NCBI GenBank assembly: GCA_900470805.1
Contig: UCCA01000012.1
Span: 388,596 to 452,595 of the forward strand
Length of the DNA stretch: 64,000 bases
Direction: 5' to 3'
DNA from: Hyphomicrobiales bacterium
GTDB taxonomy: Bacteria; Pseudomonadota; Alphaproteobacteria; Rhizobiales; Rhizobiaceae
Positions 25,949-35,478 of the stretch are shown in pieces. A program made the translations under genes and the position numbers. Within the stretch, counting starts at the first letter, position 1. Each line of letters starts with the position of its first letter. The notes below the pieces were generated by a model. That model ran no database searches. It saw only the letters and a list, made by a program, of their open reading frames with translations, and was not told the origin of the DNA.

Positions 25949-27814
25949 TCAGCTCCGGCCGAACAGCCGCTCGATGTCGGAAAGCTTGAGCTCGATATAG
26001 GTCGGACGGCCGTGATTGCACTGGCCGGAGCCCGGTGTGACCTCCATCTGCCGCAGAAGCGCGTTCATCTCCTCCGGCCGCAAGCGGCGTCCAGAGCGCA
26101 CTGATCCATGACACGCCATCGTCGCCGCCACATATTCCAGCTTGGCGGACAGGCCGGACGCAGTGTCCCATTCGGCGATCTCGTCGGCCAGTTGCCGGAT
26201 CAGCCCTGGCGCATCGACCTCGCCCAGCATCGCCGGCGTCTCGCGCACCGCGATCGCTCCCGAGCCGAAACGCTCTATCGCCAGCCCGAGCTCGCCAAGT
26301 TCGTCCGAAAACTGCATCAGCCGGTCGCAATCCTCTTCCGGCAGGTCGATGATCTCGGGGATCAGCAGAACCTGCGAGGCCAGTCGCTTCGAATGCAGCG
26401 CCTTGCGCATCGCCTCGAACACTAGCCGCTCATGCGCGGCATGCTGGTCGACGATGACAAGCCCGTTCTCGGTCTGCGCCACGATGTAGTTCTCATGGAT
26501 CTGCGCCCGCGCCGCGCCCAAGGGGAACCGCGCCGGCGCTTCGGTCTCGGATGCCGGCATGGACGACCCGGCAGCGGCCACATGTGGCGCCGGCGCCGTC
26601 CACGTCTCGGTTTGCGTCATCTCGGCCCTCGCCGTGGGCATGGTCAGGCCGTCGAAGGACGCTTGCGGCCTCTCGCCGAAACCGCCATTGGCGGAAGCTC
26701 CATAAGGGCGCGACGGCGAGGTGGCGGCACTCCATGGCTGTTGCGACGGCTGCGGGCGGTAGCCGTTCGGCTGGAAGCCCGGTCGGAAGGCGCGCAGCAT
26801 GCCGTCGGCACCCGTGGTCGCCGCCCGGCTGCCATCGCGTGCCAAGGCCTCGCGGATCGCGCCGACGATCAGCCCGCGCACCAGCTGCGGATCGCGAAAC
26901 CGTACGTCGGATTTCGCCGGATGCACGTTGACATCGACCAGCGCTGGATCGAGCCCGATCGACAGCACCGCCACCGCATAGCGGCCGGAGGGGATGGTTT
27001 CGGCATAGGCGCCGCGGATCGCCGACAGCACCAGCTTGTCCTGCACCGGCCGGCCGTTGACGAAGGCATACTGATGCGCCGCGTTGCCGCGGTTGAAGGT
27101 CGGCACGCCGGCAAAGCCGGTCAGCGTCACGTCCTCGCGCTCGGCGTTGATCTCGATGGCGTTGTCGCGAAAATCCTTGCCGAGGATCTGCGCCATCCGC
27201 GCCAGATGGTCGTCGCCGGTCGCCGGAAATTCCAGCGTCGTGCGGTCGGTGCCTGACAGGACGAAACGAACCTGCGGAAAGGCGATCGCCATGCGCTTGA
27301 CGATCTCGGTGATCGCGGCAGCTTCGGCCTTTTCCGTCTTCAGGAATTTTAGGCGCGCGGGCGTTGCGAAGAACAGGTCGCGGACCTCGACGATGGTGCC
27401 CGGATTGAGCGCTGCGGGCCTCAGGTGCTGCAACTTGCCGCCGGCCACCGCGATCTCGGCGCCGCCATCGCTGTCCCTGCGCCGGCTGGAGATCGACAGC
27501 CGCGCCACCGAGCCGATCGACGGCAGCGCCTCGCCGCGAAAGCCGAGCGTCTGGATATCGTCGAGCGTCGTCGAGATTTTCGAGGTGCAGTGGCGGCGCA
27601 CGGCGAGTTCGAGATCGGCCTCGTCCATGCCCGAGCCGTTGTCGGAGACGCGCAGCAGGCTCTTGCCGCCGCCCGAAGTGGCGATCTCGATGCGCGTCGC
27701 GCCGGCGTCGAGCGCATTCTCGATCAGTTCCTTCGCAGCACTGGCCGGTCGTTCGATGACCTCGCCGGCGGCGATCTGGTTGACGAGCGTTTCGGATAGC
27801 TGCTTGATGGACAT
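25949..27814 (-). CDS. mutL: DNA mismatch repair protein MutL (endonuclease type)
   Basis: 621-aa mismatch repair ATPase. The N-terminal GHKL domain shows ENALDAGA (about 32-39), DNGSGM and GFRGEAL. After a Pro/Ala-rich linker the C-terminal dimerisation domain contains [14 protein letters not shown] from residue 456, i.e. the DQHA(x)2E(x)4E metal-binding motif of nicking MutL proteins, as expected in bacteria without MutH. The start at 27814 ([21 protein letters not shown]) matches the family; the frame is open upstream but without homologous sequence. Confidence 0.96.
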   Translation of the reverse strand: MSIKQLSETLVNQIAAGEVIERPASAAKELIENALDAGATRIEIATSGGGKSLLRVSDNGSGMDEADLELAVRRHCTSKISTTLDDIQTLGFRGEALPSIGSVARLSISSRRRDSDGGAEIAVAGGKLQHLRPAALNPGTIVEVRDLFFATPARLKFLKTEKAEAAAITEIVKRMAIAFPQVRFVLSGTDRTTLEFPATGDDHLARMAQILGKDFRDNAIEINAEREDVTLTGFAGVPTFNRGNAAHQYAFVNGRPVQDKLVLSAIRGAYAETIPSGRYAVAVLSIGLDPALVDVNVHPAKSDVRFRDPQLVRGLIVGAIREALARDGSRAATTGADGMLRAFRPGFQPNGYRPQPSQQPWSAATSPSRPYGASANGGFGERPQASFDGLTMPTARAEMTQTETWTAPAPHVAAAGSSMPASETEAPARFPLGAARAQIHENYIVAQTENGLVIVDQHAAHERLVFEAMRKALHSKRLASQVLLIPEIIDLPEEDCDRLMQFSDELGELGLAIERFGSGAIAVRETPAMLGEVDAPGLIRQLADEIAEWDTASGLSAKLEYVAATMACHGSVRSGRRLRPEEMNALLRQMEVTPGSGQCNHGRPTYIELKLSDIERLFGRS

Positions 27815-27993
27815 GCCGCCATTTTCGCGGATTCTCGTGGCTGAGGGAAGAGGCAAAGCGACCGGCCAAGCGATTGTACCGGCTTTGATATTTCGCTGCT
27901 TAATGTTAAGCACGCCTTAAGACAAAACTGCCATTTTGCCGATAATGACACGCCGAATAAGACCGTAATCGGATAGATGTAGGACGCTTAGGA

Positions 27994-29709
27994 ATGACTG
28001 CCGGCCGTGACCCAGCGGACACAACACCTGCGGATGGCCACGGCTTGCCCATGGTCGGTCTCGACACGGCGTTGTTCGACGCGGTCTGCGACAGCCTCTC
28101 CTGCGCCTTCATTGTGTATGACAAGACCGATCATATCGTCTTCGCCAGCCGTCAGGTCCTCGATTTCTTTCCCATCTGCGATGCATCGCTGCAGCCCGGT
28201 ACGCGGCTTCGTGACTTTCTCGGTGCCATTTACGAGACCGGCATCCGCAGCCGCTCCGCCGGGCAGGAAGCGCTCAGCCGCGAAGACTGGCTATCACAAA
28301 AAATCGCCACCCACTGGCGCGAGCGCTACGAGGCGGTCGAACGATACGGCAACGACAGCTGGGTACGCTTCCAGAAACGGCGGCTGGCCAATGGCTACGG
28401 CGTCTGCGTCATCTCCGATTTCTCGGAGGTCAAGAAGCGCGAGGAACAGTGGCGCCTTGACCTCGAGCGGGTGCAGTTGACCGAGGATATCCTCGACAAC
28501 CTCCCGTTCCCGTTGTTCGTCAAGGATCGCAACCTCACCTACGTCGCCGTCAACATCGCCTTTTGCGAGAAGTACCAGACGACAGCCGACGAGGTGCTTG
28601 GCCGCAAGAGCGCCGAACTGTTTTCGCCCGAGGTCGCCACGCGCTTCGAGGAGAGCGATCGCCACGTTCTGGAAACCGGCGAGATGTCGGTGGTGCGCCA
28701 GCGCCAGGTCGCCCGTGATGGATCGGAGCGCGAGATCATCTCGCGCAAGCACCGTATCGGCAAGCCGGGCCGCTATTATCTGGTCTCGACCATGCAGGAC
28801 CTGCCGCGTGAAGGCGCCGATCTCGATGAGTTCGAGAAGGCGTCGAACGTCACGACCTCTCCGAAGAGCACCTATCGCCGTGCCTATGTTCCGATGCACG
28901 GCGACAGCGAGCGGCGCGAGCCGGCGGCGATGGAAGCCATCGTCCCGGAAAACTTCTCCGGCCGCCGCGTGCTTGTCGTCACCGGCGATATCGCCGCCGA
29001 GACCGCCGCGCTGCGCACGCTGGCCAAATATGGCTTCGAGGCCTGCTCGGTCCGCAACGAGGACGAGCAGGAGCGGTTCCTGGAAATCGCCACGTCGGCG
29101 GGCCTGTCGCTCGACATCGTCATCATCGACAACCAGATGGGCATGCGCTGTTTGGAGCTTGCCGAGCAGTACGGCATCTCGTCGCTTGTCATGGACGGCT
29201 TCCAGATCTCCACCGAGCTTACCTTCCAGATCGCTCGCCATTTCAACCGCAGCAATCGCGGCAGCATCGCCGAGCGGATAGAGGGCGACTGGGAGATCAC
29301 CACGTCGGACGACAGCATCGATCTCGACGTACTGGTGGCCGAGGACAACGACATCAACCAGATCGTCTTCTCGCAGATCCTCGAGGGCCTTGGCTATAGC
29401 TACAGGATTGCCGCTACCGGCGACGAGGCCGTCAGGATGTGGACCGAATACCGGCCGAAGATCGTGCTTATGGACATTTCGCTGCCCGGCTTCAACGGCT
29501 TCGAGGCGGCCCGCCTGATCCGCCAGGTTGAGGGCGGGGAACCAAGAACGCCGATCATCGGCGTGCTGACCCAGGCATTCGAGCGCGACCGCGCCGAATG
29601 CGCCAACGCCGGGATGGATGATGTGATCATGAAGCCCGTCAGCCCGGATATTCTGGAGACCATCTTCCAGAAATACATCCAGAAGGATGTGCGCCAGGCC
29701 CGAATTTGA
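27994..29709 (+). CDS. PAS-PAS-pseudoREC-REC response regulator-like protein
   Basis: 571-aa cytosolic signalling protein. Two PAS-type domains (about 20-150 and 160-275) are followed by a receiver-like domain (about 325-440) with a candidate Asp at D379 in IIIDNQMG but no normal acidic pair (VVTGD), and then a complete receiver domain (about 448-565) with the acidic triad in VAEDND and phosphoacceptor D494 in LMDISLPG. There is no HisKA/HATPase kinase and no DNA-binding or enzymatic output. It looks like the C-terminal half of a hybrid kinase fused to sensors; it may be a phosphate sink or partner for a separate kinase. It lies just upstream of a c-di-GMP protein gene. Confidence 0.85.
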   Translation: MTAGRDPADTTPADGHGLPMVGLDTALFDAVCDSLSCAFIVYDKTDHIVFASRQVLDFFPICDASLQPGTRLRDFLGAIYETGIRSRSAGQEALSREDWLSQKIATHWRERYEAVERYGNDSWVRFQKRRLANGYGVCVISDFSEVKKREEQWRLDLERVQLTEDILDNLPFPLFVKDRNLTYVAVNIAFCEKYQTTADEVLGRKSAELFSPEVATRFEESDRHVLETGEMSVVRQRQVARDGSEREIISRKHRIGKPGRYYLVSTMQDLPREGADLDEFEKASNVTTSPKSTYRRAYVPMHGDSERREPAAMEAIVPENFSGRRVLVVTGDIAAETAALRTLAKYGFEACSVRNEDEQERFLEIATSAGLSLDIVIIDNQMGMRCLELAEQYGISSLVMDGFQISTELTFQIARHFNRSNRGSIAERIEGDWEITTSDDSIDLDVLVAEDNDINQIVFSQILEGLGYSYRIAATGDEAVRMWTEYRPKIVLMDISLPGFNGFEAARLIRQVEGGEPRTPIIGVLTQAFERDRAECANAGMDDVIMKPVSPDILETIFQKYIQKDVRQARI

Positions 29710-29830
29710 TAGCGAATGCCGTCAACTCCCCAGATTTTGGGAGGGGAAGTTGTATCATTCAGGTTGTCCCCTATCGAATTTTTAAGACTTCCCGGCCATT
29801 CTGCCGGCATTGGGGAAGCTCTGGGTCTGA

Positions 29831-31189
29831 ATGATGATGTCGGCAGATTTGCCTTTGGTGCCGGTTAGCCAGAATGAGCTTCAAACGATGGCTTATACCG
29901 ACCCGCTGACCGGGCTTGGTAACCGCTATCGCATGCGTGATCGCATCGCCCAGATCTCGGCAGAACGGGCCGATGATCCGGCGCCTTTTACCATCGGCAT
30001 TGCCAATCTCGATAGCTTCAAGCCGATCAACGACCTCTTCGGCTCCGCGGCCGGCGACGAAATCCTTTGTCAGGTGGCGCACCGCCTGAAGGCATGCATT
30101 CCCGACGGCGCCGTTGTCACCCGCCACGATGGCGACGAGTTCGCCTTCGTCCTGCCGCTGATCTTCGAACGGGCCAGCGCCGAGAAATTCGGCCAGATGA
30201 TCCGCGAAGTCCTGTCGGCGCCCTATGATCTCGGCGACCGCAACGTCCGCCTCTCGGCCTCCTTCGGCTTTGCCATCTATCCTTTCGCCGGCGCCGAATA
30301 CGAGGAACTGCTGAAAAACGCCGAGACCGCGCTTTACCGCTCCAAGCGTCGCGGCCGCAGCCAGATCACCGTCTATTCCCGTGAGATCGCCCAGGAGATG
30401 AAGCGCGCCACCCAGCTGGAGCAGGCGCTGAGAAACGCCATCATCTCTGACGTCATCGACGTGCATTTCCAGCCGATCGTCTCGCTGGCGACCAGCCAGG
30501 TCGTCGGCTTCGAGGCGTTGGCGCGCTGGAACGATCCCGATCTCGGCTTTGTTTCGCCCGGCGTCTTCGTGCCGCTCGCCGAAGAGCGCGGCTTCATCGA
30601 CGCACTCTCCGAAGCGCTGCTGCGCAAGGCCGCCGAAGCGGCGCTGTCATGGCCGCGCGAACTGTTCCTGTCGTTCAATCTCTCCTCGGCCCAGCTGATG
30701 GACCCGGGGACCAGCGCCAACGTGCTGTCCATCCTCGGCCGAGTCGGCTTCGATCCGCACCGGCTGGAGCTCGAAATCACCGAAACCGCCGTAATGGGCT
30801 CGGCCGACACCGCCAACCGCATCATCGCCGATCTGCGCGAGGCCGGCGTCCGCATCGCGCTCGACGATTTCGGTACCGGCCAGTCCAGCCTTGGCCGGCT
30901 GCGCGACTTCATGTTCGACAAGATCAAGATCGACCGCGCCTTCGTCTCCCGCATCAATTCCGACCGCGCGTCCGAACACATCATCAAGGCGATCCTGACG
31001 ATGTGCGAAGGACTGGATCTGGAGGTGGTTGCAGAAGGTATCGAGGATTACTCGGAAGCCGCCAAGCTGCGCATGCTCGGCTGCGGCATGGGGCAGGGCT
31101 ACTATTTCGGCAAACCCGCCGACAGCATTGCGACGCTGCGATTCCTACACGAGAATTACTACGATGCCGGCGAGCGGATCACGGCCTGA
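29831..31189 (+). CDS. GGDEF-EAL protein with degenerate GGDEF (DGDEF)
   Basis: 452-aa cytosolic c-di-GMP signalling protein. The N-terminal cyclase domain (about 20-185) has DPLTGLGNR but its active-site loop reads DGDEF (100-104) instead of GGDEF, and no RxxD inhibitory site precedes it. The EAL domain (about 195-445) retains E228-A-L, the N in FNLSS, E in ELEITE, DDFGTG, and the K/D of KIKIDRAF, so phosphodiesterase activity is likely. The cyclase half may be inactive or bind GTP as an activator. Three consecutive ATGs occur at the start. No membrane or sensor domain is present; signals may come through the PAS/REC neighbour about 120 bases upstream. Confidence 0.9.
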   Translation: MMMSADLPLVPVSQNELQTMAYTDPLTGLGNRYRMRDRIAQISAERADDPAPFTIGIANLDSFKPINDLFGSAAGDEILCQVAHRLKACIPDGAVVTRHDGDEFAFVLPLIFERASAEKFGQMIREVLSAPYDLGDRNVRLSASFGFAIYPFAGAEYEELLKNAETALYRSKRRGRSQITVYSREIAQEMKRATQLEQALRNAIISDVIDVHFQPIVSLATSQVVGFEALARWNDPDLGFVSPGVFVPLAEERGFIDALSEALLRKAAEAALSWPRELFLSFNLSSAQLMDPGTSANVLSILGRVGFDPHRLELEITETAVMGSADTANRIIADLREAGVRIALDDFGTGQSSLGRLRDFMFDKIKIDRAFVSRINSDRASEHIIKAILTMCEGLDLEVVAEGIEDYSEAAKLRMLGCGMGQGYYFGKPADSIATLRFLHENYYDAGERITA

Positions 31190-31222
31190 GGTCGAACGGA
31201 AATCGTCTAGTTGACACAAACG

Positions 31223-31250
31223 CCGATGGCGCCCTTTCGGACGCCATCGG
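31223..31250. terminator. Hairpin between convergent genes
   Basis: CCGATGGCG and CGCCATCGG form a perfect 9-bp stem with a 10-base loop, between the stop codons of the EAL gene and the PRC-barrel gene. No T run on either side, so efficiency is uncertain. Confidence 0.45.
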
Positions 31251-31282
31251 TTACGCATGCACTGCGACTAACGATGCAGTGG

Positions 31283-31891
31283 TTACTTGGCTGTGGTAGA
31301 CCCGGTCGAGGTCGCATCGGTTGCGCCCGCGGCTGGAGCCTTTTCGGCCGACTGCATCTGTAGCGTCTTGAACTCGGGCGCTGCCTTCAGCGTTTCGGCC
31401 GTTTCCGAGGTTGTCAGCTTGACGCTGCCATCCTGGGTATTCTGGGCAACGGTGACCTTGTCCATCGGAACGGCGACGTTCTTTTCGCCGATGCCGAGGA
31501 AGCCGCCGACACCGATCACGGCTGCGACAAGGCCGCCATCCTTCTTCATAATCAGGTCGTTGACGTTGCCGATGCTCTCGTTTTGGCCGTTATAGACAGC
31601 CTGACCGATATAGGTGTTGGCGCTGAGCTGGTCGGCTGCCTGCTCGGTCAGATAGGTGCCGCCAGCGGCAGCCGTATCTGTCGTCGCGGCCGGGGCCGGG
31701 GCCGGGGCCTGTGCTGCGTCACCAGCCGGCGCCATTGCGTCGGGCTTCGGTGCTGCGGGGTCGGCCGGCGCCGACATCGATGGTGCGTTCGGCGATGCAG
31801 GCTGCGTGGCGCTCTGCGAGAAAGCGACTGGTGCGAAGGCCGTGGCAAACAGGGCGCCAGCGGCAACGGTGGTGAGGAGTTTGCGTGTCAT
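31283..31891 (-). CDS. Secreted PRC-barrel domain protein
   Basis: 202-aa protein with a signal peptide (MTRKLLTTVAAGALFATAF, cleavage near AFS-QS), a long Ala/Pro-rich low-complexity region (about 27-75) and a PRC-barrel domain (about 85-170: IGQAVYNGQNESIGNVNDLIM, VAAVIGVGGFLGIGEKNVAVP). It ends in an Ala/Thr/Ser-rich tail. Such periplasmic PRC proteins are common in rhizobia, often stress-induced, with no defined activity. A GTAGG element precedes the ATG. Confidence 0.88.
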   Translation of the reverse strand: MTRKLLTTVAAGALFATAFAPVAFSQSATQPASPNAPSMSAPADPAAPKPDAMAPAGDAAQAPAPAPAATTDTAAAGGTYLTEQAADQLSANTYIGQAVYNGQNESIGNVNDLIMKKDGGLVAAVIGVGGFLGIGEKNVAVPMDKVTVAQNTQDGSVKLTTSETAETLKAAPEFKTLQMQSAEKAPAAGATDATSTGSTTAK

Positions 31892-32142
31892 ATCGTACCT
31901 ACTTTCAGTAACCTTATGTGATCTCTGGCCCGGCTATCTTCTTCTCTGGGAAGCGTCTCTGCCCGGCCGGTTCGATAGGTAAATGAATGGGTTGGCGAAT
32001 GGTTCCGAGAAAAAGGCACGCGAAAATGGTGGATTTTTTCGGAACTTTTCGACCGGTTCGAGGTTGCAGCGGCCGCTCCCGGAAAGACAAATTTCGGGTC
32101 GGGAGCTGAACGCGCCAAGGCCCTGCGGCGACGCCAAAAACG
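31892..32142. other. Intergenic region, no gene seen
   Basis: Spacer upstream of the PRC-barrel gene and downstream of the lactonase operon. Short frames are present but have no ribosome binding site or protein-like composition. It must hold the PRC gene promoter, but no clear -35/-10 pair was found. Confidence 0.4.
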
Positions 32143-32170
32143 AAAAAAGGGCGCCCACCGGGACGCCCTT
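32143..32170 (-). terminator. Terminator of the SDR-dgoK-dgoA-lactonase operon
   Basis: On the minus strand, AAGGGCG / CGCCCTT arms followed by a run of six T. It lies about 25 bases after the lactonase stop codon. Confidence 0.8.
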
Positions 32171-32192
32171 CGACACATCGAGAACAGAAGCC

Positions 32193-33080
32193 TCAGAGAA
32201 TATACGCCGCGTCGAACACGCCGCGCACCGTGACGCCTAGTTCCAGCAAGGCGCCAGCGTCCGGCTGTGTTGCGCGGGCGTTGTCGTCGAGACCTTCCCA
32301 GGCCGTGGTCACCGCCAGCCGGTCGGCATCGAGGCCGATGAAGGCCGGGCAGGAGGGTTGGGCGGCCGGCACCTTGTAGCGGGCGATCCGCAATCCGTCG
32401 GGGCTGTAGCGATCCACCGCGCCGGCGCCCCAGCGCGAATTCCAGATATAGCCGTCGGCATCGACCACCGAGCCGTCGATCCCGCCTTCTTCTTCCATGC
32501 TGTCGACAAGCACGATCGGCTCGCCCGTGGGCAGGCCGGTGGCCGGATCGACCATCACCCGCATCAGCCGGCTGAGCCGCGTATCGGTGAAATAGCCGAC
32601 GGAACCGTCGGGCGAAAAGCAGATCGAGTTCGGAATGGTGATGCCGCTGAACAGCTTCGTCACCTTGCCGCGCGCGACGTGATAGATGGCGCCGGCCTGC
32701 GTTTCGGCCCGTTTGCTCATCGTGCTGATCCACAACGCGCCCGAGGGGTGCATGCGCCCGTCGTTGGAGCGGTTGTCCGGCTTGTCGTTTTCGATCGCCG
32801 CGTAGAAGGTCAGGCCGCCGGTGGCGATATCGCGCACGAACAACCCGTCTTCGGTGGCCAGCAACTGCCGCTCGCCATCGATGCGCGCCAGCACGCTCGC
32901 CATCACCGGCAGTTCGTGGACCTTCTTCTCGTCGGTGGACAGGTTCAACTCGTGCAGTTCCTTGCCGAGAATGTTGAACCACCAGATGGTGTTGGTATCG
33001 GGGTCGTAGGTCGGCCCTTCGCCCAGCACCGAATTGGTGCTGGACAGGGTCCTGCCCGCGAACTCGTGGATCTCAGTCAT
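32193..33080 (-). CDS. SMP-30/gluconolactonase family protein
   Basis: 295-aa six-bladed beta-propeller of the SMP-30/Gnl/LRE family, which hydrolyses aldonolactones using a divalent metal. LGEGPTYD carries the first metal-binding Glu; NDGRMHPSGALWISTM and SICFSPDG with the later Asp region provide further ligands. Last gene of the operon, only 5 bases after dgoA. In context it probably opens galactono- or arabinonolactone produced by the SDR dehydrogenase of the same operon; substrate is inferred from neighbours. Confidence 0.9.
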   Translation of the reverse strand: MTEIHEFAGRTLSSTNSVLGEGPTYDPDTNTIWWFNILGKELHELNLSTDEKKVHELPVMASVLARIDGERQLLATEDGLFVRDIATGGLTFYAAIENDKPDNRSNDGRMHPSGALWISTMSKRAETQAGAIYHVARGKVTKLFSGITIPNSICFSPDGSVGYFTDTRLSRLMRVMVDPATGLPTGEPIVLVDSMEEEGGIDGSVVDADGYIWNSRWGAGAVDRYSPDGLRIARYKVPAAQPSCPAFIGLDADRLAVTTAWEGLDDNARATQPDAGALLELGVTVRGVFDAAYIL

Positions 33081-33085
33081 CCGCC

Positions 33086-33718
33086 TTATGCTCCCACTGC
33101 TGCGTCATAGGCATAGATGGTTGCCTTGGCGCGTTCGGCAACCTCGGCAACGGTCATTCCCGGCTTGTAGATGCTGGTGCCGAGTCCGAAGGCGAGAATG
33201 CCGGCATTGGTATATTCGGCGAAATTCTTGTCGGACACGCCGCCGACGGCAGCAATCGTCAGCTCCGGTGGCAGGATGGCGCGGATGGCGTTGATGCCGG
33301 ATGGCCCGAGCACGCTGGCCGGGAAGAATTTGAGGCCTGTCGATCCGGCGCGCGCCGCAGCCAGCGCTTCGGTAGGCGTGAATACGCCGGGCATCGTCAC
33401 CATGCCGTAGTCGCGGGCGCGGATGATCACCTCGGGATCGACGTTCGGCGTCACCAGCAGCTTGCCGCCGGCATTGTGGAGATTGTCGACCGCCTCGGTG
33501 GTCAGCACCGTGCCGGCGCCGATCAGGACATCGGCGGGCGCCAGTTTAGCGGCGATCTCGATCGACTTGAACGGCTCCGGCGAGTTCAGCGGGATCTCGA
33601 TCGCGGTCAGGCCGTTTTCGATCAGCGCCGCGACGACGCCTTCGGTTTCCTCGGGCTTGATGCCGCGCAGGATGGCGATCAGCGGACGCTTCATGGCGGG
33701 GAAGGGGATACGGTTCAT
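33086..33718 (-). CDS. dgoA: 2-dehydro-3-deoxy-6-phosphogalactonate aldolase
   Basis: 210-aa class I aldolase of the KDPG/KDPGal family, splitting 2-keto-3-deoxy-6-phosphogalactonate into pyruvate and glyceraldehyde-3-phosphate. The barrel motifs IAILRG, EIPLNSPEP (E41) and GAGTVL are present, and the Schiff-base lysine is K130 in GLKFFPAS. Presence of dgoK next to it favours the phosphogalactonate rather than phosphogluconate substrate. Third gene of the operon, 14 bases after dgoK. Confidence 0.92.
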   Translation of the reverse strand: MNRIPFPAMKRPLIAILRGIKPEETEGVVAALIENGLTAIEIPLNSPEPFKSIEIAAKLAPADVLIGAGTVLTTEAVDNLHNAGGKLLVTPNVDPEVIIRARDYGMVTMPGVFTPTEALAAARAGSTGLKFFPASVLGPSGINAIRAILPPELTIAAVGGVSDKNFAEYTNAGILAFGLGTSIYKPGMTVAEVAERAKATIYAYDAAVGA

Positions 33719-33732
33719 CGCTTCTAACTTTC

Positions 33733-34650
33733 TTACTGTTGCCAGATGGCTGCGGCGGCGGCCGAGAGGCCGCGGAGCACTGCCGCGTCGGCATCCACGG
33801 TCGTGAACTTCAGAGATAGGGATTTGAAGGCGGTTTCGTAGAGCTTCTGCAGGCGCCCGGAGGCGACAAGCACGATCGGCGTGTCGTTGGCCGCATCCGA
33901 AAGCGCGCCTGCGATCTCAAGGCCGATCAGCGTGCCGGAGATCCGCGCCTGCGCCGCCGCCGCCGACAGGCCGTGGAGCAGCTGGCCGGAGCGGGCGGTG
34001 AACAACAGGTTGCTCGCCATCTCGGGTTGGTGGAAGGCTGCCGTGACCGATGCCTTGAAGGCGGAGTTGTCGGCCGGCGACTGATCAACGCCGGCAACGG
34101 CATGCGACAGGATCGTGTGCTTGGAAATGGCGTCGAACAATTCGCCTGTCATGAAGGTCGAAAAGCCGATCACATCCGCGTCCTCGACATGCACCCACTT
34201 TGAATGCGTGCCGGGCATGCAGACGGCCTGCGGACCCGTGCTCTCCGGCGCCAGCGCGCCGAGCAGCTGCGTTTCCTCGCCGCGGATCACGTCAGGCGAA
34301 GCCTTGTCGCGCTGCGCAAGCCCCGGAAGGATACGCACGTCGCGGCTTTGCCCGGGCACCGAGACGGCGCCGGTCAGGATCGCCGACAGCGAGGTCGGAA
34401 CGTCGATATAGCCGGCTTCCACCCAGCCCTGCTTGGCGCCGGCCATGCCGCAGACGATGACCGGCGTGGTCTCGGGCGCGCCGACGGTTGCGAGGTGCTT
34501 GGCCAGAACTTCGGCGAAACCGGTCTTCGCGGCGGTTGTCATGCCCTCGTCGCTGCGGCTTTCGCCAAGCACGCTGCCATCGCTGCCGATCATCCACAGC
34601 CGGAAGCTGCTGGTGCCCCAGTCGACCGCGATATAACGGGGTGTTGTCAT
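33733..34650 (-). CDS. dgoK: 2-dehydro-3-deoxygalactonokinase
   Basis: 305-aa sugar-acid kinase of the ASKHA fold. N-terminal IAVDWGTSSFRLW is the phosphate-1 motif; GMAGAKQGWVEAGY and PGTHSKWVHV are family signatures. It phosphorylates 2-keto-3-deoxygalactonate at C6. Its ATG overlaps the stop codon of the upstream SDR gene by one base (TGATG), indicating translational coupling. The reading frame extends further upstream inside the SDR gene but that part is not homologous to kinases. Confidence 0.93.
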   Translation of the reverse strand: MTTPRYIAVDWGTSSFRLWMIGSDGSVLGESRSDEGMTTAAKTGFAEVLAKHLATVGAPETTPVIVCGMAGAKQGWVEAGYIDVPTSLSAILTGAVSVPGQSRDVRILPGLAQRDKASPDVIRGEETQLLGALAPESTGPQAVCMPGTHSKWVHVEDADVIGFSTFMTGELFDAISKHTILSHAVAGVDQSPADNSAFKASVTAAFHQPEMASNLLFTARSGQLLHGLSAAAAQARISGTLIGLEIAGALSDAANDTPIVLVASGRLQKLYETAFKSLSLKFTTVDADAAVLRGLSAAAAAIWQQ

Positions 34651-35423
34651 CAGAAAATGCCTCCATCGACAATAAGAGACTGCGCCGTCACTGCGGACGC
34701 GCCGTCGGATGCTAGAAACAGGCAGGGGCCAACGATCGCGTCGGCATGCAGAAGTCGTTTGATGCACTGGCGCCCGACCGTCTCGGCAATGCCTTCTTCG
34801 GTCAGCCACAGCTTCATCTGCCGTTCGGTGGCGATCATGCCAGGAAGGATGCAGTTGACGCGAATGTTGTCCGCGCCGAGCTTTCCGGCAAGGCTCTTCG
34901 TCAGCCCGATGATGCCGGCCTTGGCCGCCGAATAGGCCGGAAAGTCGGGCATGTTGAGCAGGAAGGCGATCGACGACATGTTGATGATCGCGCCGCCTCC
35001 CGCCGCCCTCATAGACGGCGCCACCGCCTGTGTGGTGAAGAATACGTGCCGCAAATTGGTCGCCTGGTTGTTGTCCCAGTAGTCGGGCGTCACGTCATCG
35101 AGATCATGGCGGTCGTCGCGCGCCGCGTTGTTGACAAGCACGCCGATCGGTCCGGAATGGGCGACTACAGCCTCGGCCGTTCGGCGGATCGCCTCGACAT
35201 TGCGCAGGTCGACATGATGGAAGCGCACCGGATGCAGGCTGTCTCGGGACAGGCGCTCAACGAGCGCATGGCTCTCGTCTTCCGCGATGTCAAAGAAGGA
35301 GACCTTGGCGCCTTGGAGCGCAAAGCCCTCGACGATCGCCGCGCCGATGCCGGAGCCGCCTCCCGTGATCAGCACGCTGCGGTCCCTGAACTCGGGATAT
35401 TGCGCTCCAAGCTCCGCCACCAC
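34650..35423 (-). CDS. SDR family sugar dehydrogenase
   Basis: 257-aa classical short-chain dehydrogenase. NAD(P)-binding TGGGSGIG at 20-27, NNAA (98-101), catalytic Ser about 150-151, Y164 and K168 (YSAAK). FDIAE after the second strand has an Asp that favours NAD. As the promoter-proximal gene of a dgoK-dgoA-lactonase operon it most likely oxidises an aldose (galactose or arabinose) to its lactone. The GTG start has a strong GGGAGGATA site 6 bases upstream. Divergent from the IclR regulator. Confidence 0.88.
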   Translation of the reverse strand: MVAELGAQYPEFRDRSVLITGGGSGIGAAIVEGFALQGAKVSFFDIAEDESHALVERLSRDSLHPVRFHHVDLRNVEAIRRTAEAVVAHSGPIGVLVNNAARDDRHDLDDVTPDYWDNNQATNLRHVFFTTQAVAPSMRAAGGGAIINMSSIAFLLNMPDFPAYSAAKAGIIGLTKSLAGKLGADNIRVNCILPGMIATERQMKLWLTEEGIAETVGRQCIKRLLHADAIVGPCLFLASDGASAVTAQSLIVDGGIF

Positions 35424-35431
35424 TATCCTCC

Positions 35432-35478
35432 CGATAGTTCCATTATTCAGAACTCAATTTGACTATATGGAATTATCG
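35432..35478. promoter_or_regulatory. Candidate IclR operator in the divergent promoter region
   Basis: CGATAGTTCCAT (35432-35443) and ATGGAATTATCG (35467-35478) are inverted copies with one mismatch and a 23-base spacer. The right arm overlaps the predicted iclR promoter and the left arm lies just upstream of the SDR start, so one site could control both directions. Binding is inferred from position and symmetry. Confidence 0.55.

Noticed and set aside
31983..32240. 85-codon frame between the PRC-barrel and lactonase genes
   Set aside because: Runs through the operon terminator and into the antisense of the lactonase gene; peptide composition is not protein-like.
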